The position numbers were made by a program, and so were the translations under genes. A model generated the notes under the pieces. The model did not search any database and was not told the DNA's origin. It worked only from the letters and a program-made list of their open reading frames with translations. Below are positions 1 through 6,156 of a DNA stretch of 6,764 bases, piece after piece; within the stretch, counting starts at the first letter, position 1; every line of letters starts with the position of its first letter. This DNA comes from Parachlamydiaceae bacterium (lineage in GTDB: Bacteria > Chlamydiota > Chlamydiia > Chlamydiales > Parachlamydiaceae). The DNA is taken from assembly GCA_003164155.1 (NCBI GenBank), contig PLSG01000224.1, positions 1 to 6,764 on the forward strand. Reading direction: 5' to 3'.

Positions 1-10
1 AAAATTTTAA

Positions 11-58
11 ACACAAAGAAACACATAAAGAACACAAAGGACACAAAGGACACAAAGA
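11..58. repeat. Tandem 9-mer units ACACAAAG(G/A) in the left arm of the inverted repeat
   Basis: The left arm contains ACACAAAGA (11-19), a variant ACACATAAAG (21-30), ACACAAAGG (32-40), ACACAAAGG (41-49) and ACACAAAGA (50-58). The right arm carries fewer units (113-150 on the opposite strand), so the arms differ by about one unit. That is what unit-number slippage would give. Similar CACAAAG-type short intergenic repeats occur in many bacterial genomes; I cannot name a family. Confidence 0.7.
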
Positions 59-66
59 AGGAGCAG

Positions 67-95
67 AAAAAAAATTACAGGCTCGACTAAAGCCT
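67..95 (-). terminator. Weak candidate intrinsic terminator of the bat operon
   Basis: Read on the minus strand, a 5-bp stem AGGCT/AGCCT (91-95 with 79-83, 7-nt loop) is followed after four bases by eight T residues (74-67). It lies within the centre of the long inverted repeat and about 125 nt downstream of batD. The stem is short and the T tract is not immediately adjacent, so this is weak. The flanking 48-bp stem could itself end transcription. Confidence 0.25.
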
Positions 96-219
96 TTAAA
101 TCTCATCTTCCTCTTTGTGCCCTTTGTGTTCTTTATGTGTTTCTTTGTGTTTAAAATTTTTTAAATTAGAGGAACGAGGGAATGGATTCTACATTTTCTC
201 TATCCTCTTTGCCTACATT

Positions 220-1731
220 CTAAGTGGGGTTGAGGTCTGGCAACTTTTCGCGTTTAGGGCTTGCGGTCGGTCTCTCCTTGGATGCGGCATCGGCAGTGGC
301 CTTGCGCTCTGCCGGCACCTTTGCAAACTGCCGGATTTTTTTCTGCAGGATAACCGCCCAAAAAATAACACCCAGAAGTAAAATCGCTAACCCTCCTATG
401 AGGAAGTAGAGGAGGATGGGGTGCTCTTGAGCTGCCGGCGCTGGAAGGTTTCTAACGGCTGGAGTCTCCACGGCAGTTGGATCCATTTTTTTGAGAGTAC
501 TTTCTGGAGCCGATAAAATGTGCACTGTCTTAGCCGGTATGCGCGTGATGACCTTTTCATTTTTTGCCATATCCCACCAGGTTAGCGATAGCTCCGGCAG
601 AGTCAGGGTACCGGCTTGTTGGGGAATTAAGGTGTACTGTTCTTTTCGATGGCTTTTGATGCGCCCATCTTTTCCCTCATCGCTCAACTCGGGTTTGTCG
701 GCGTAGATTTTGAAGTGCGCATCGCTCATTAACTGGTGGTTTAAACTGGGCAGTTGACTCGAGGCTATCCCCTCAGCTTCAATTTTAAAACCCCGCGTAA
801 AGGGTTCTCCTACTTGCAAGGTGGAGGCGCCATTCCAGGTTTCTTCGATCTTTAAGGCACTAGCCGGCAGCCAAGGGTTCATGCCAGCTATGGGGGGTTG
901 CACTTCTATAATGGCTTCCTCTGTCGCCAATGCGAAGGTTTTTAATCTCTCAAAACCATGTATCAGGGAGGAGAGGGCAAAGTCATCGTCAAAAGGGGAT
1001 CTGCTCTGGTTTTTTCTCGGTACCGGAATCGCACCTTGAATGACTATGGAGGGGATTTTCAGAGATCCCCCTTTTAAAGGGGTGATGAGATAAGCCACCT
1101 CGATGATACTCACATTTACTCCACCGACCACCTGCTTATACATTTTCGGTTCGCCATGCGTCTCGATAATGGCGTCCTCGAGATTGAAATTGGGCAGCTT
1201 AAGGTCTGCTAAGTCCCTTTTTGAAACGATTCGCACGGTGTAGACGAAGGGCTGACTTTTATAGGGCTTGGCATTGCTCACATCTGTACTGAGCAGCACA
1301 TCATTCTTATCTGAACTATCAGCACCAGTAGAGGGGGCAGCTTTAACCACCTGAAGCGCAATCGGATCACTTGAAAGCACTCCTTCAGAGGTGTCGATGG
1401 CGATCGAAGGGATCAGCGTAGAGCCTTCGCTAAGCGGAACTAGGCTAAGCTTCCACGTAGTGCTTGAAGTGGCCTGTCCATTCATTACGACCGTATTGAA
1501 CAATTGCTGTTGCGAGGCGATAGAAAAGGATTTTTTCAAGGCGTCAACCGAAGGGGCTGCTTTGGCTGTGGCATCTTTAAGCGTGAGGCTTAAAGTAAAG
1601 CTCTCTCCTAAGTTAATGGGGTTGTGGCTGACGCTGGCGGTAAATTGTCCTGAAAACAGGAGCGCGGGCAAAAGGCACAACGTGCATATCAAATGTTTTG
1701 CCCTCAAAGTTGTACAAAGTCGCGTTACCAT
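220..1731 (-). CDS. batD: BatD-like protein, signal peptide plus C-terminal membrane anchor
   Basis: This 503-residue protein has the architecture of the BatD family (aerotolerance/oxygen-tolerance protein). A short basic N-terminus and hydrophobic stretch (about 13-27) look like a signal peptide. The mature part opens with FTASVSHNPINLGESFTLSL (30-49), the characteristic BatD start of a beta-sandwich domain. Further beta-rich repeats follow, for example ITPLKGGSLKIPSIVI at 216-231 and TLIPQQAGTLTLPELSLTWW at 367-386. One transmembrane helix spans about 438-463, followed by a short basic, proline-rich cytoplasmic tail. Most of the protein should be periplasmic. The ATG lies inside the last codons of the upstream gene (7-nt overlap) with AGAGGG 9 nt before it, which suggests translational coupling. 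It is probably the last gene of the operon. The family's molecular function is unproven; it is thought to act with BatA/B/C in an envelope complex. Confidence 0.88.
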   Translation of the reverse strand: MVTRLCTTLRAKHLICTLCLLPALLFSGQFTASVSHNPINLGESFTLSLTLKDATAKAAPSVDALKKSFSIASQQQLFNTVVMNGQATSSTTWKLSLVPLSEGSTLIPSIAIDTSEGVLSSDPIALQVVKAAPSTGADSSDKNDVLLSTDVSNAKPYKSQPFVYTVRIVSKRDLADLKLPNFNLEDAIIETHGEPKMYKQVVGGVNVSIIEVAYLITPLKGGSLKIPSIVIQGAIPVPRKNQSRSPFDDDFALSSLIHGFERLKTFALATEEAIIEVQPPIAGMNPWLPASALKIEETWNGASTLQVGEPFTRGFKIEAEGIASSQLPSLNHQLMSDAHFKIYADKPELSDEGKDGRIKSHRKEQYTLIPQQAGTLTLPELSLTWWDMAKNEKVITRIPAKTVHILSAPESTLKKMDPTAVETPAVRNLPAPAAQEHPILLYFLIGGLAILLLGVIFWAVILQKKIRQFAKVPAERKATADAASKERPTASPKREKLPDLNPT

Positions 1732-3638
1732 GGGTCAATTCCCTCTTTCGTTCCATTTCTCTTGGATTCAATATAAAATTTGTTCTTCAGAAACATTTTT
1801 GGGTCATTGCTAATTCTGTCCAACCAAAGATCGGCATCTTGGTCTTTTTGCGATTTAGTAGCCTGCACTTCTCGCGCTTCTTTTTGTGTGCCTTCAGCGC
1901 TGGCCGTTTCCCCTTGTTCGGTCTGCGCCGCTTGCGCCTCATCAGAAGATTCATTGGGAGAATCTTTAGCAGAGTCTTGGACAGTATCTTTAGAGGAAGC
2001 TTTGGAACCTCGAGAGTTTTCGCGCTCCTCTTTTTGTGATCCCTTTTTTTCTTCGGCCGCGCGATTTGCTTGCTCCTTTACATCTTCGTCGCCACGCTCA
2101 CCTTTATTCGCTTGGGATTTTTCAGATTTTTCACGGCTGGAGGAATCTTCAGAGCCTGCTTTTCCTTCTTTATTTTCTTTTTCAGAGCCGTTTTCACTTT
2201 GATCTCCACCAGAATCGGCATTTTCCGAGTCAGCGCCATCTGGCGGTTGTTGCTCTAACATTTTTTTTACGAGCTCGAGATTTTGTTCGGCTTTGGCGTG
2301 GTCGGGCCATTGCGCCAAGACATCTTCGTAAGCTGCGATCGCCTCTTTGAGTTTTTGCTGCTGGACCAAGGAGTTCCCTAGGTTATAAGCTGCATGGGAG
2401 GCCACATCACGGCGAGCAGATTGGCGGAACATTTTTTCCGCTTCGGCGAAATTGTTCGCCCTATAGTAGGCCACCCCTTTTCTGTAGGGATCTTGAAAAG
2501 TCTCGCTAGCGGCGGTATAGTCGCCGGCATCCCAGGCTTGCTTTCCAAGTTCTTCGGAATTTTTAAAGTATTCTTGGAAGGGCGTTGCTTCGACTTCTAT
2601 CAGCGGAGTGAAAAGAATGAAACTGAGGATTATAGCAAAGACCGATCCCCTTCTAAACCACCACAGCATAATAGGTAAGGCTGGCAGGATCATCAAGTAG
2701 AAACCCTCATCCCAAAATTGCTTTTTCTTGCCTATCTGCATTTGCGCCTCGGCTTGCCTTCCCAACTCTTTTAAGATCACCGCTTCTTCATGGTCGGAAT
2801 AATGCGCTTGTAGATAGCGCCCATTGCCTACTTGGCTGATCTCGCGGAGCCTTTCTTTTTCTAGCTTTGAAAAGATGGGCGCCTTACTTTTTTTGGAGGG
2901 ATGCGTCTTAGCGTTTAGAAAAGCGCCTTCCTCGGTGCCCATGCCCATGACATGGATGACCAATCCCTTCTCGGCGAGTTTTTTCGCCTTCAGGATAGCG
3001 CCGGCGTCTTCAAAGCCTCCATCGCTGATGACTAAGATAGCTTTATTGTGGCCAGGTTCTGCCGTCAACATGGTGGAGGCCATATCTAAGGCGGAAGATA
3101 ATTTGCTGCCCTGCACGTGAATTAAATCGGTTTCAAGCGAGGGGAGAAGATGGCGGATGGTTTCCTTATCCTCAGTTATCGGAGTGATCATATGCGCATC
3201 TGCGGCGAAGGCGATAAGCCCGATTTTAACCCCTTTGGAAAGGTTGAGGAGGTCCTCGATCTTTTGCTTGGCGCGCACAAGCCGCGAAGGCTTGATATCT
3301 GCGGTATTCATCGAATCAGATAGATCGAGCAATAACACCAAGCTTTGATCTTGTGAAAACGTTTCCATTTCCCGCAAATTCCACCTGGGTCCTGCCAGTG
3401 CCAAAGTAAGGCAAGCCCAGACGATGGACCACACCAGCAGTGTTTTCCACAGTGAGCTCTTCTTATGGGGATTATTCAGCAACAAATGGGGAAGCAAATG
3501 GCTGTCGATGAACTTTTCCAACTGATGCAGGGGGTTCTGGGCGCGATAAAAAAAGAGAAAAGCAATCCATGCCAAGGGGATGGCGATAGCGGCCCACAGC
3601 CATGCAGGATGGGCAAAATGCAGGTGGTTAAGATTCAC
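1725..3638 (-). CDS. BatB-BatC fusion: membrane VWA domain, TPR repeats and long charged tail
   Basis: I start this gene at GTG 3638 (637 residues), because AGGAGG lies 7 nt upstream and the N-terminus then reads like BatB (FAHPAWLW at 8-15). An upstream ATG at 3728 would overlap batA by 101 nt and lacks this support. Helices at about 13-31 and 66-83 precede a VWA domain (about 98-295). Its MIDAS motif is D105-L-S107-D-S109, with S178 in QGSKLSSAL and D206 in ISDGG. Two more helices (about 312-328 and 333-348) follow. Next come at least two TPR-like units (about 385-412 and 415-448), and then about 140 residues rich in Glu, Lys, Ser and Asp, probably disordered. The end carries a BatC-type motif, WLDRISNDPKMFLKNKFY (605-622). 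BatB and BatC are separate genes in Bacteroidetes; fused forms are common elsewhere. The VWA domain should bind a divalent metal and a protein ligand, and the TPRs and tail are likely periplasmic. Confidence 0.88.
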   Translation of the reverse strand: MNLNHLHFAHPAWLWAAIAIPLAWIAFLFFYRAQNPLHQLEKFIDSHLLPHLLLNNPHKKSSLWKTLLVWSIVWACLTLALAGPRWNLREMETFSQDQSLVLLLDLSDSMNTADIKPSRLVRAKQKIEDLLNLSKGVKIGLIAFAADAHMITPITEDKETIRHLLPSLETDLIHVQGSKLSSALDMASTMLTAEPGHNKAILVISDGGFEDAGAILKAKKLAEKGLVIHVMGMGTEEGAFLNAKTHPSKKSKAPIFSKLEKERLREISQVGNGRYLQAHYSDHEEAVILKELGRQAEAQMQIGKKKQFWDEGFYLMILPALPIMLWWFRRGSVFAIILSFILFTPLIEVEATPFQEYFKNSEELGKQAWDAGDYTAASETFQDPYRKGVAYYRANNFAEAEKMFRQSARRDVASHAAYNLGNSLVQQQKLKEAIAAYEDVLAQWPDHAKAEQNLELVKKMLEQQPPDGADSENADSGGDQSENGSEKENKEGKAGSEDSSSREKSEKSQANKGERGDEDVKEQANRAAEEKKGSQKEERENSRGSKASSKDTVQDSAKDSPNESSDEAQAAQTEQGETASAEGTQKEAREVQATKSQKDQDADLWLDRISNDPKMFLKNKFYIESKRNGTKEGIDPW

Positions 3639-4641
3639 TGGCCATCCTCCTATATATAAGCTGATACAAAGTAAGCATAAGTAAAAACAGCATGGCGCAG
3701 CCCAAAGGATAGGCATACAATGGCTCACGTATCAAAAATATAGTTTGGTTGGACTCCGTTTTTTCCAAAGTGTCGATTTTGGCATATATGGACTCCAAAG
3801 CTTTCTGATCGGTCGCCAAAAAATACTGCCCGCCGGTCAGGGCGGCAATTTCCTTCAGCAAGCCCTCATCCATGGGTATCTTAGCCATGCTATATCCTCC
3901 AAATTGTGACGGAAAGGGGACTGGTCCATTTTTGCCGACTCCAATGGTGTAGATGCGAATGCCATACTCTTTGGCCAGCTTGGCCGCTTCCAAAGGGGGG
4001 ATGCTGCTGGCGTTGTCTTCTCCGTCGGTCAAAAGCAAGAGCACACGCGATCCTTCAGGGCTCTCGCGCAGCGTTTTGACACTCAATCCGATGGCGTCGC
4101 CAATAGCTGTGGCGTTGCCTGCCATACCGGAGACTGTGTCATTTAACATGCGGCTTACTGAGACCGTATCGAGCGTGAGGGGCACGTGCAGATAGGCATT
4201 TTCACCAAAGGTAACCAGTCCCACGCGATCTCCTTGCCGCCCGAGCGTGAATTTTCCCACTACATCCTTGGTAGCATCCAGGCGGCTGAGAGTCTTCGAT
4301 GCGGTTGAAAAATCAAGCGCTTGCATCGAACTGGAAATGTCGACGGCGAGCATGAGATCATACCCTTTATTTTTCACTTGCTTGAATTGATCCACTTTCT
4401 CTGGCTGCATCAAAGCTATTACCAGAAAAAGCCACGACAGTGAAAGGAGGATGAAAAAGGGGATATCCTGTCCTTTGGGCATGGATGGAGCCGTGGAGAA
4501 GGCGCTTTTTAACCTTTGGAGGGCGGGAAAATGCAGTTCAACTCCAGGCTTAAGGCTATCTTTTCTCGAAGGTGCACATTTTCTGATAAGCAAAGGCAAG
4601 GGCAAAAGTAACGCAAACCAAGCGCAATAAAAATGAAACAT
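3628..4641 (-). CDS. batA: BatA-like VWA-domain membrane protein
   Basis: This 337-residue protein has helices at about 5-20 and 61-79, a VWA domain at about 94-290 and a C-terminal helix at about 308-330, which is the usual length and topology of BatA. A complete MIDAS is visible: D101-I-S103-S-S105 (VDISSSM), T179 in GNATAIGDAIG, and D206 in LTDGED. The domain should therefore bind Mg2+ or another divalent metal and a partner protein. The ATG is preceded directly by an in-frame TAG, so no upstream extension is possible. Unlike the other junctions in the operon, this gene is separated from its upstream neighbour by 127 nt, all explained by an inserted 117-bp element plus a 10-bp duplication. 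The nearest good Shine-Dalgarno (AGGAG, 4786-4782) was displaced by that event. Only a weak GGGTG lies close to the start. It overlaps the next gene by 11 nt. Confidence 0.9.
   Translation of the reverse strand: MFHFYCAWFALLLPLPLLIRKCAPSRKDSLKPGVELHFPALQRLKSAFSTAPSMPKGQDIPFFILLSLSWLFLVIALMQPEKVDQFKQVKNKGYDLMLAVDISSSMQALDFSTASKTLSRLDATKDVVGKFTLGRQGDRVGLVTFGENAYLHVPLTLDTVSVSRMLNDTVSGMAGNATAIGDAIGLSVKTLRESPEGSRVLLLLTDGEDNASSIPPLEAAKLAKEYGIRIYTIGVGKNGPVPFPSQFGGYSMAKIPMDEGLLKEIAALTGGQYFLATDQKALESIYAKIDTLEKTESNQTIFLIREPLYAYPLGCAMLFLLMLTLYQLIYRRMASES
3646..3651 (-). promoter_or_regulatory. Shine-Dalgarno AGGAGG that decides the GTG start of the BatB-BatC gene
   Basis: On the minus strand a consensus AGGAGG (3651-3646) lies within the last codons of batA, 7 nt before GTG 3638. 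No comparable site precedes the alternative ATG at 3728. The arrangement couples translation of the fusion gene to batA, whose stop codon TAA is at 3630-3628. Confidence 0.8.
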
Positions 4642-4645
4642 CTAA

Positions 4646-4655
4646 CGCACCCAAC
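4646..4655. repeat. Direct repeat (target-site duplication), copy next to batA
   Basis: CGCACCCAAC on the plus strand directly abuts the inner inverted-repeat element on its left. It is identical to 4773-4782 on the other side. Exact 10-bp copies immediately outside both ends are the signature of a transposition-type insertion. Confidence 0.88.
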
Positions 4656-4772
4656 GTAACTGGTCAGATCCCCCTGGAGGAACCGGGGGGATCTGATCTA
4701 AAATTTTTAGTAACTATTTACATTCCCCTGATCCAATTTCCTACGGTTCCTCCGTGGGATCTGACCAGTTAC
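4656..4772. mobile_element. 117-bp MITE-like element with 17-bp perfect terminal inverted repeats
   Basis: The left end 4656-4672 (GTAACTGGTCAGATCCC) is the exact reverse complement of 4756-4772. After a short mismatch (CCT against AC) the arms pair again over GGAGGAACC, giving imperfect arms of 29 and 28 bp (4656-4684 and 4745-4772). The 60-bp centre is AT-rich and has no ORF. Exact 10-bp direct repeats flank the element. It is too short to encode a transposase, so it would need one acting in trans. A 10-bp duplication fits several DDE transposase families, including the IS4 group, but I do not recognise the ends. Its right end supplies the stop codon TAA (4771-4769) of the DUF4381 gene. The repeats are seen directly; mobility is inferred from the geometry. 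Confidence 0.85.
4664..4696. other. Internal hairpin of the MITE-like element
   Basis: TCAGATCCCCC (4664-4674) is the exact reverse complement of 4686-4696, giving an 11-bp GC-rich stem with an 11-nt loop. A G-T pair followed by a G-C pair can extend it. It uses bases of the left terminal arm, so it competes with the full-length fold of the element. In the minus-strand transcript it lies 23-55 nt upstream of the batA start and hides the G-rich AGGGGG in its stem. It has no adjacent T tract on the minus strand, so it does not look like a terminator. Confidence 0.6.
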
Positions 4773-5239
4773 CGCACCCAACTCCTGACGGCTTGTATTA
4801 AATCTCTAATGTGGCTAGTGGATAGCGGCCTATTTGCCGGCGCATAGGGCAGCTCGATTAAAAGCGTTCCCTTTTTTTCCCAGTCGAATTTTTTGGGGTC
4901 GCGTTCGGCCAGCCATGTTAACCAAGCTTCTCCTGTCAACCCGGCGCATTCATTTCTAGGAAAACGGCGTAGGGCGATGCGGCGCAAGTACTCAGAAAGC
5001 TCTATGGCGATTTCACGGGCGGTGGCCTCCGACAGATTCTTTTCCAAAAGAGCCAATCTCTGAAAAGTGTCATTTCTCCAGCTGCGCATAAAAGCCAGCT
5101 TGCGGGCTATAAAGTAAGCCAGGGCACTGGCCATTAAAATCCCCATACCCAAGGCAACCCACCAACCAATGGCCAAGGGCCAGGCGCTAATGGCATCTAA
5201 GCCTTCGATGTCTTGCAAGTGTTCCAATAGTGGGTTCAT
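4769..5239 (-). CDS. DUF4381-like single-pass membrane protein
   Basis: This 156-residue protein matches the DUF4381 pattern as I know it: a short N-terminus ending in a Trp/Pro-rich segment (about 17-27), one transmembrane helix (about 25-46), a cytoplasmic helical part with RRIALRRFPR (86-95) and GLTGEAWLTWL (100-110), then PYAP (131-134) and a final helix ending in RSWVR. Such proteins sit between DUF58 and BatA-like VWA genes in many Gram-negative MoxR operons; their role is unknown, probably as a membrane partner of the VWA proteins. The ATG overlaps the DUF58 stop as ATGA, with AGGA 7 nt upstream. The 3' end is unusual: the stop codon TAA comes from the inserted MITE-like element. Without the insertion the codons would be GTG CGT TAG rather than GTG CGG TAA, so the protein is identical and complete. 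Confidence 0.85.
   Translation of the reverse strand: MNPLLEHLQDIEGLDAISAWPLAIGWWVALGMGILMASALAYFIARKLAFMRSWRNDTFQRLALLEKNLSEATAREIAIELSEYLRRIALRRFPRNECAGLTGEAWLTWLAERDPKKFDWEKKGTLLIELPYAPANRPLSTSHIRDLIQAVRSWVR
4773..4782. repeat. Direct repeat (target-site duplication), copy inside the DUF4381 gene
   Basis: Second copy of CGCACCCAAC, lying within the last codons (Trp-Val-Arg) of the DUF4381-like gene and directly abutting the right end of the 117-bp element. It pairs with 4646-4655. Confidence 0.88.
4782..4786 (-). promoter_or_regulatory. Displaced Shine-Dalgarno of batA (ancestral site)
   Basis: On the minus strand AGGAG (4786-4782) lies near the end of the DUF4381 coding sequence. With the element and one direct-repeat copy removed it would sit 13 nt before the batA ATG, a long but usable spacing. 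In the present sequence it is 140 nt away. That it served batA is inferred from its position only. Confidence 0.4.
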
Positions 5240-6150
5240 CGCTTCTTCCTTTTGGCTGCATTTTTCAATTCCAGCATGAGGTCCCGTGGAATATCCGATT
5301 CGGTAGTCAATTCAATCAGTGGAATCTTCCATTTAGAGGTGGCTTCGGATAAGAGCTGTCGGTTTTTTTCCCATTGTAAAGCGTACGCCTCTCTTCCTGC
5401 AGCATTCTTGGTGTTGACTTGAATTTTCTCTTGGTCGTTGGCGCAAAACCCTACATTGCCGAAGGGAAAGATGCTTTTGTCGGCCGGGTCGTTGATCGCA
5501 ATGAGCACCACATCGCATCTTTTGCTAAGCCGATTCAGGCTGATCTCGTGTGGGAAATTAGCGTTGATGTGCATAAAATCGCTGATGAGATAAATCAGCG
5601 ACCCGGCATGCGCCGCCTGATCGATTTGTGGCAAAACATCTTCTAGCGGTCTGCTGGGCTGATCCTCTGGCGGAGCGGCCAGCGTTTTCAGCAGGGCGCA
5701 AAAGGCTTTGCGTGTGCGCATGGGGGCGAAAAACTGCTTTCCTCCCGGCACATCGCCAAAGAGGCAGGCGCCGACCCTGTCTTGCTGGTCAATGCCTTGC
5801 CAGCCAAGCAGCGCTGCGACGCGCGCCGCTTGGATCGATTTGAAGGTGCCTCTCGTGCCAAAGCGCATGGCCGCATTCATATCGACGCAGATGGATATAT
5901 GCCTTTCACGCTCTTCTCTGAATAGCTTCAGATGGGGCGCGCCCGTTCTGGCAGTCACCCGCCAGTCAATGCAGCGGATATCGTCTCCGGCTACATATTC
6001 TCTGACGGAATCAAATTCCAGGCCTTGTCCGCGGTAGGGGGAAAGGCGATTTCCCGGAAGAGGGGATTTGACCGATCGGTGAGAGGCATGTCTCAGATCT
6101 GATATCCGCTCTTTTAATTCAATTAAATCATTAAAATCGGGATAAAGCAT
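5236..6150 (-). CDS. DUF58 family protein, MoxR partner
   Basis: This 304-residue protein is full length for DUF58. The family signature is clear: GQGLEFDSVREYVAGDDIRC (41-60), then IDWRVTARTG (61-70), with LKLFREERER just after. A VWA-like core follows at about 84-265 (ISICVD at 85-90, LIYLISDF at 185-192). The metal-site motif is degenerate: D90-M-N92-A-A94 instead of DxSxS, although the second Asp (D191) of the fold remains. There is no signal peptide or membrane helix, so it should be cytoplasmic. The tail is strongly basic (KNAAKRKKR). DUF58 genes nearly always follow moxR and are thought to bridge the ATPase to its VWA partners; the exact role is unproven. The ATG lies 6 nt past the moxR stop, with GAGG overlapping that stop, which suggests coupling. 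Confidence 0.92.
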   Translation of the reverse strand: MLYPDFNDLIELKERISDLRHASHRSVKSPLPGNRLSPYRGQGLEFDSVREYVAGDDIRCIDWRVTARTGAPHLKLFREERERHISICVDMNAAMRFGTRGTFKSIQAARVAALLGWQGIDQQDRVGACLFGDVPGGKQFFAPMRTRKAFCALLKTLAAPPEDQPSRPLEDVLPQIDQAAHAGSLIYLISDFMHINANFPHEISLNRLSKRCDVVLIAINDPADKSIFPFGNVGFCANDQEKIQVNTKNAAGREAYALQWEKNRQLLSEATSKWKIPLIELTTESDIPRDLMLELKNAAKRKKR

Positions 6151-6156
6151 GCAACC

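Larger units (their letters stand above)
1..160. repeat. Long inverted repeat, MITE/REP-like, downstream of batD
   Basis: Positions 1-40 are the exact reverse complement of 121-160. After one mismatch (41 against 120) pairing continues for 7 more bases, so the arms are 1-48 and 113-160 with a 64-nt centre (49-112). The outer ends are an AT-rich palindrome-like block (AAAATTTTAA). The repeat begins about 60 nt past the batD stop codon. As RNA from either strand it would form a very long stem. It could act as a transcript end, an mRNA-stabilising structure or a mobile miniature element, but no coding capacity or flanking duplication is visible. The left end is at the window edge, so the arm may be longer. 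The repeat is seen directly; the mobile-element reading is inference. Confidence 0.85.

Noticed and set aside
11..58. CRISPR-like array
   Set aside because: The units are 9 bp, contiguous and without spacers, and they belong to an inverted repeat.
115..381. Plus-strand open frame of 88 codons starting in the right arm of the inverted repeat
   Set aside because: It starts in repeat DNA and runs into the antisense of batD, and its product (Cys/Leu-rich) shows no domain.
1391..2350. Several plus-strand open frames opposite batD and the BatB-BatC fusion
   Set aside because: They are antisense shadows. Their Ser/Cys/Phe-rich products mirror the Glu/Lys/Ser-rich coding on the minus strand, and they have no recognisable domain.
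3639..3728. ATG at 3728 as the start of the BatB-BatC fusion gene
   Set aside because: It would overlap batA by 101 nt and add a Cys-rich stretch unlike BatB. GTG 3638 has a consensus AGGAGG at 7 nt and gives the typical BatB N-terminus.
4697..4745. Outward promoter for batA in the centre of the MITE-like element
   Set aside because: A TTGGAT-like box on the minus strand exists, but no -10 box at proper spacing matches more than about three of six bases.
4656..4772. The inverted repeats as an ordinary intergenic terminator or REP hairpin
   Set aside because: The exact 10-bp flanking duplications and the perfect reconstruction of the gene junction without it favour an insertion, and no T tract follows on the transcribed strand.
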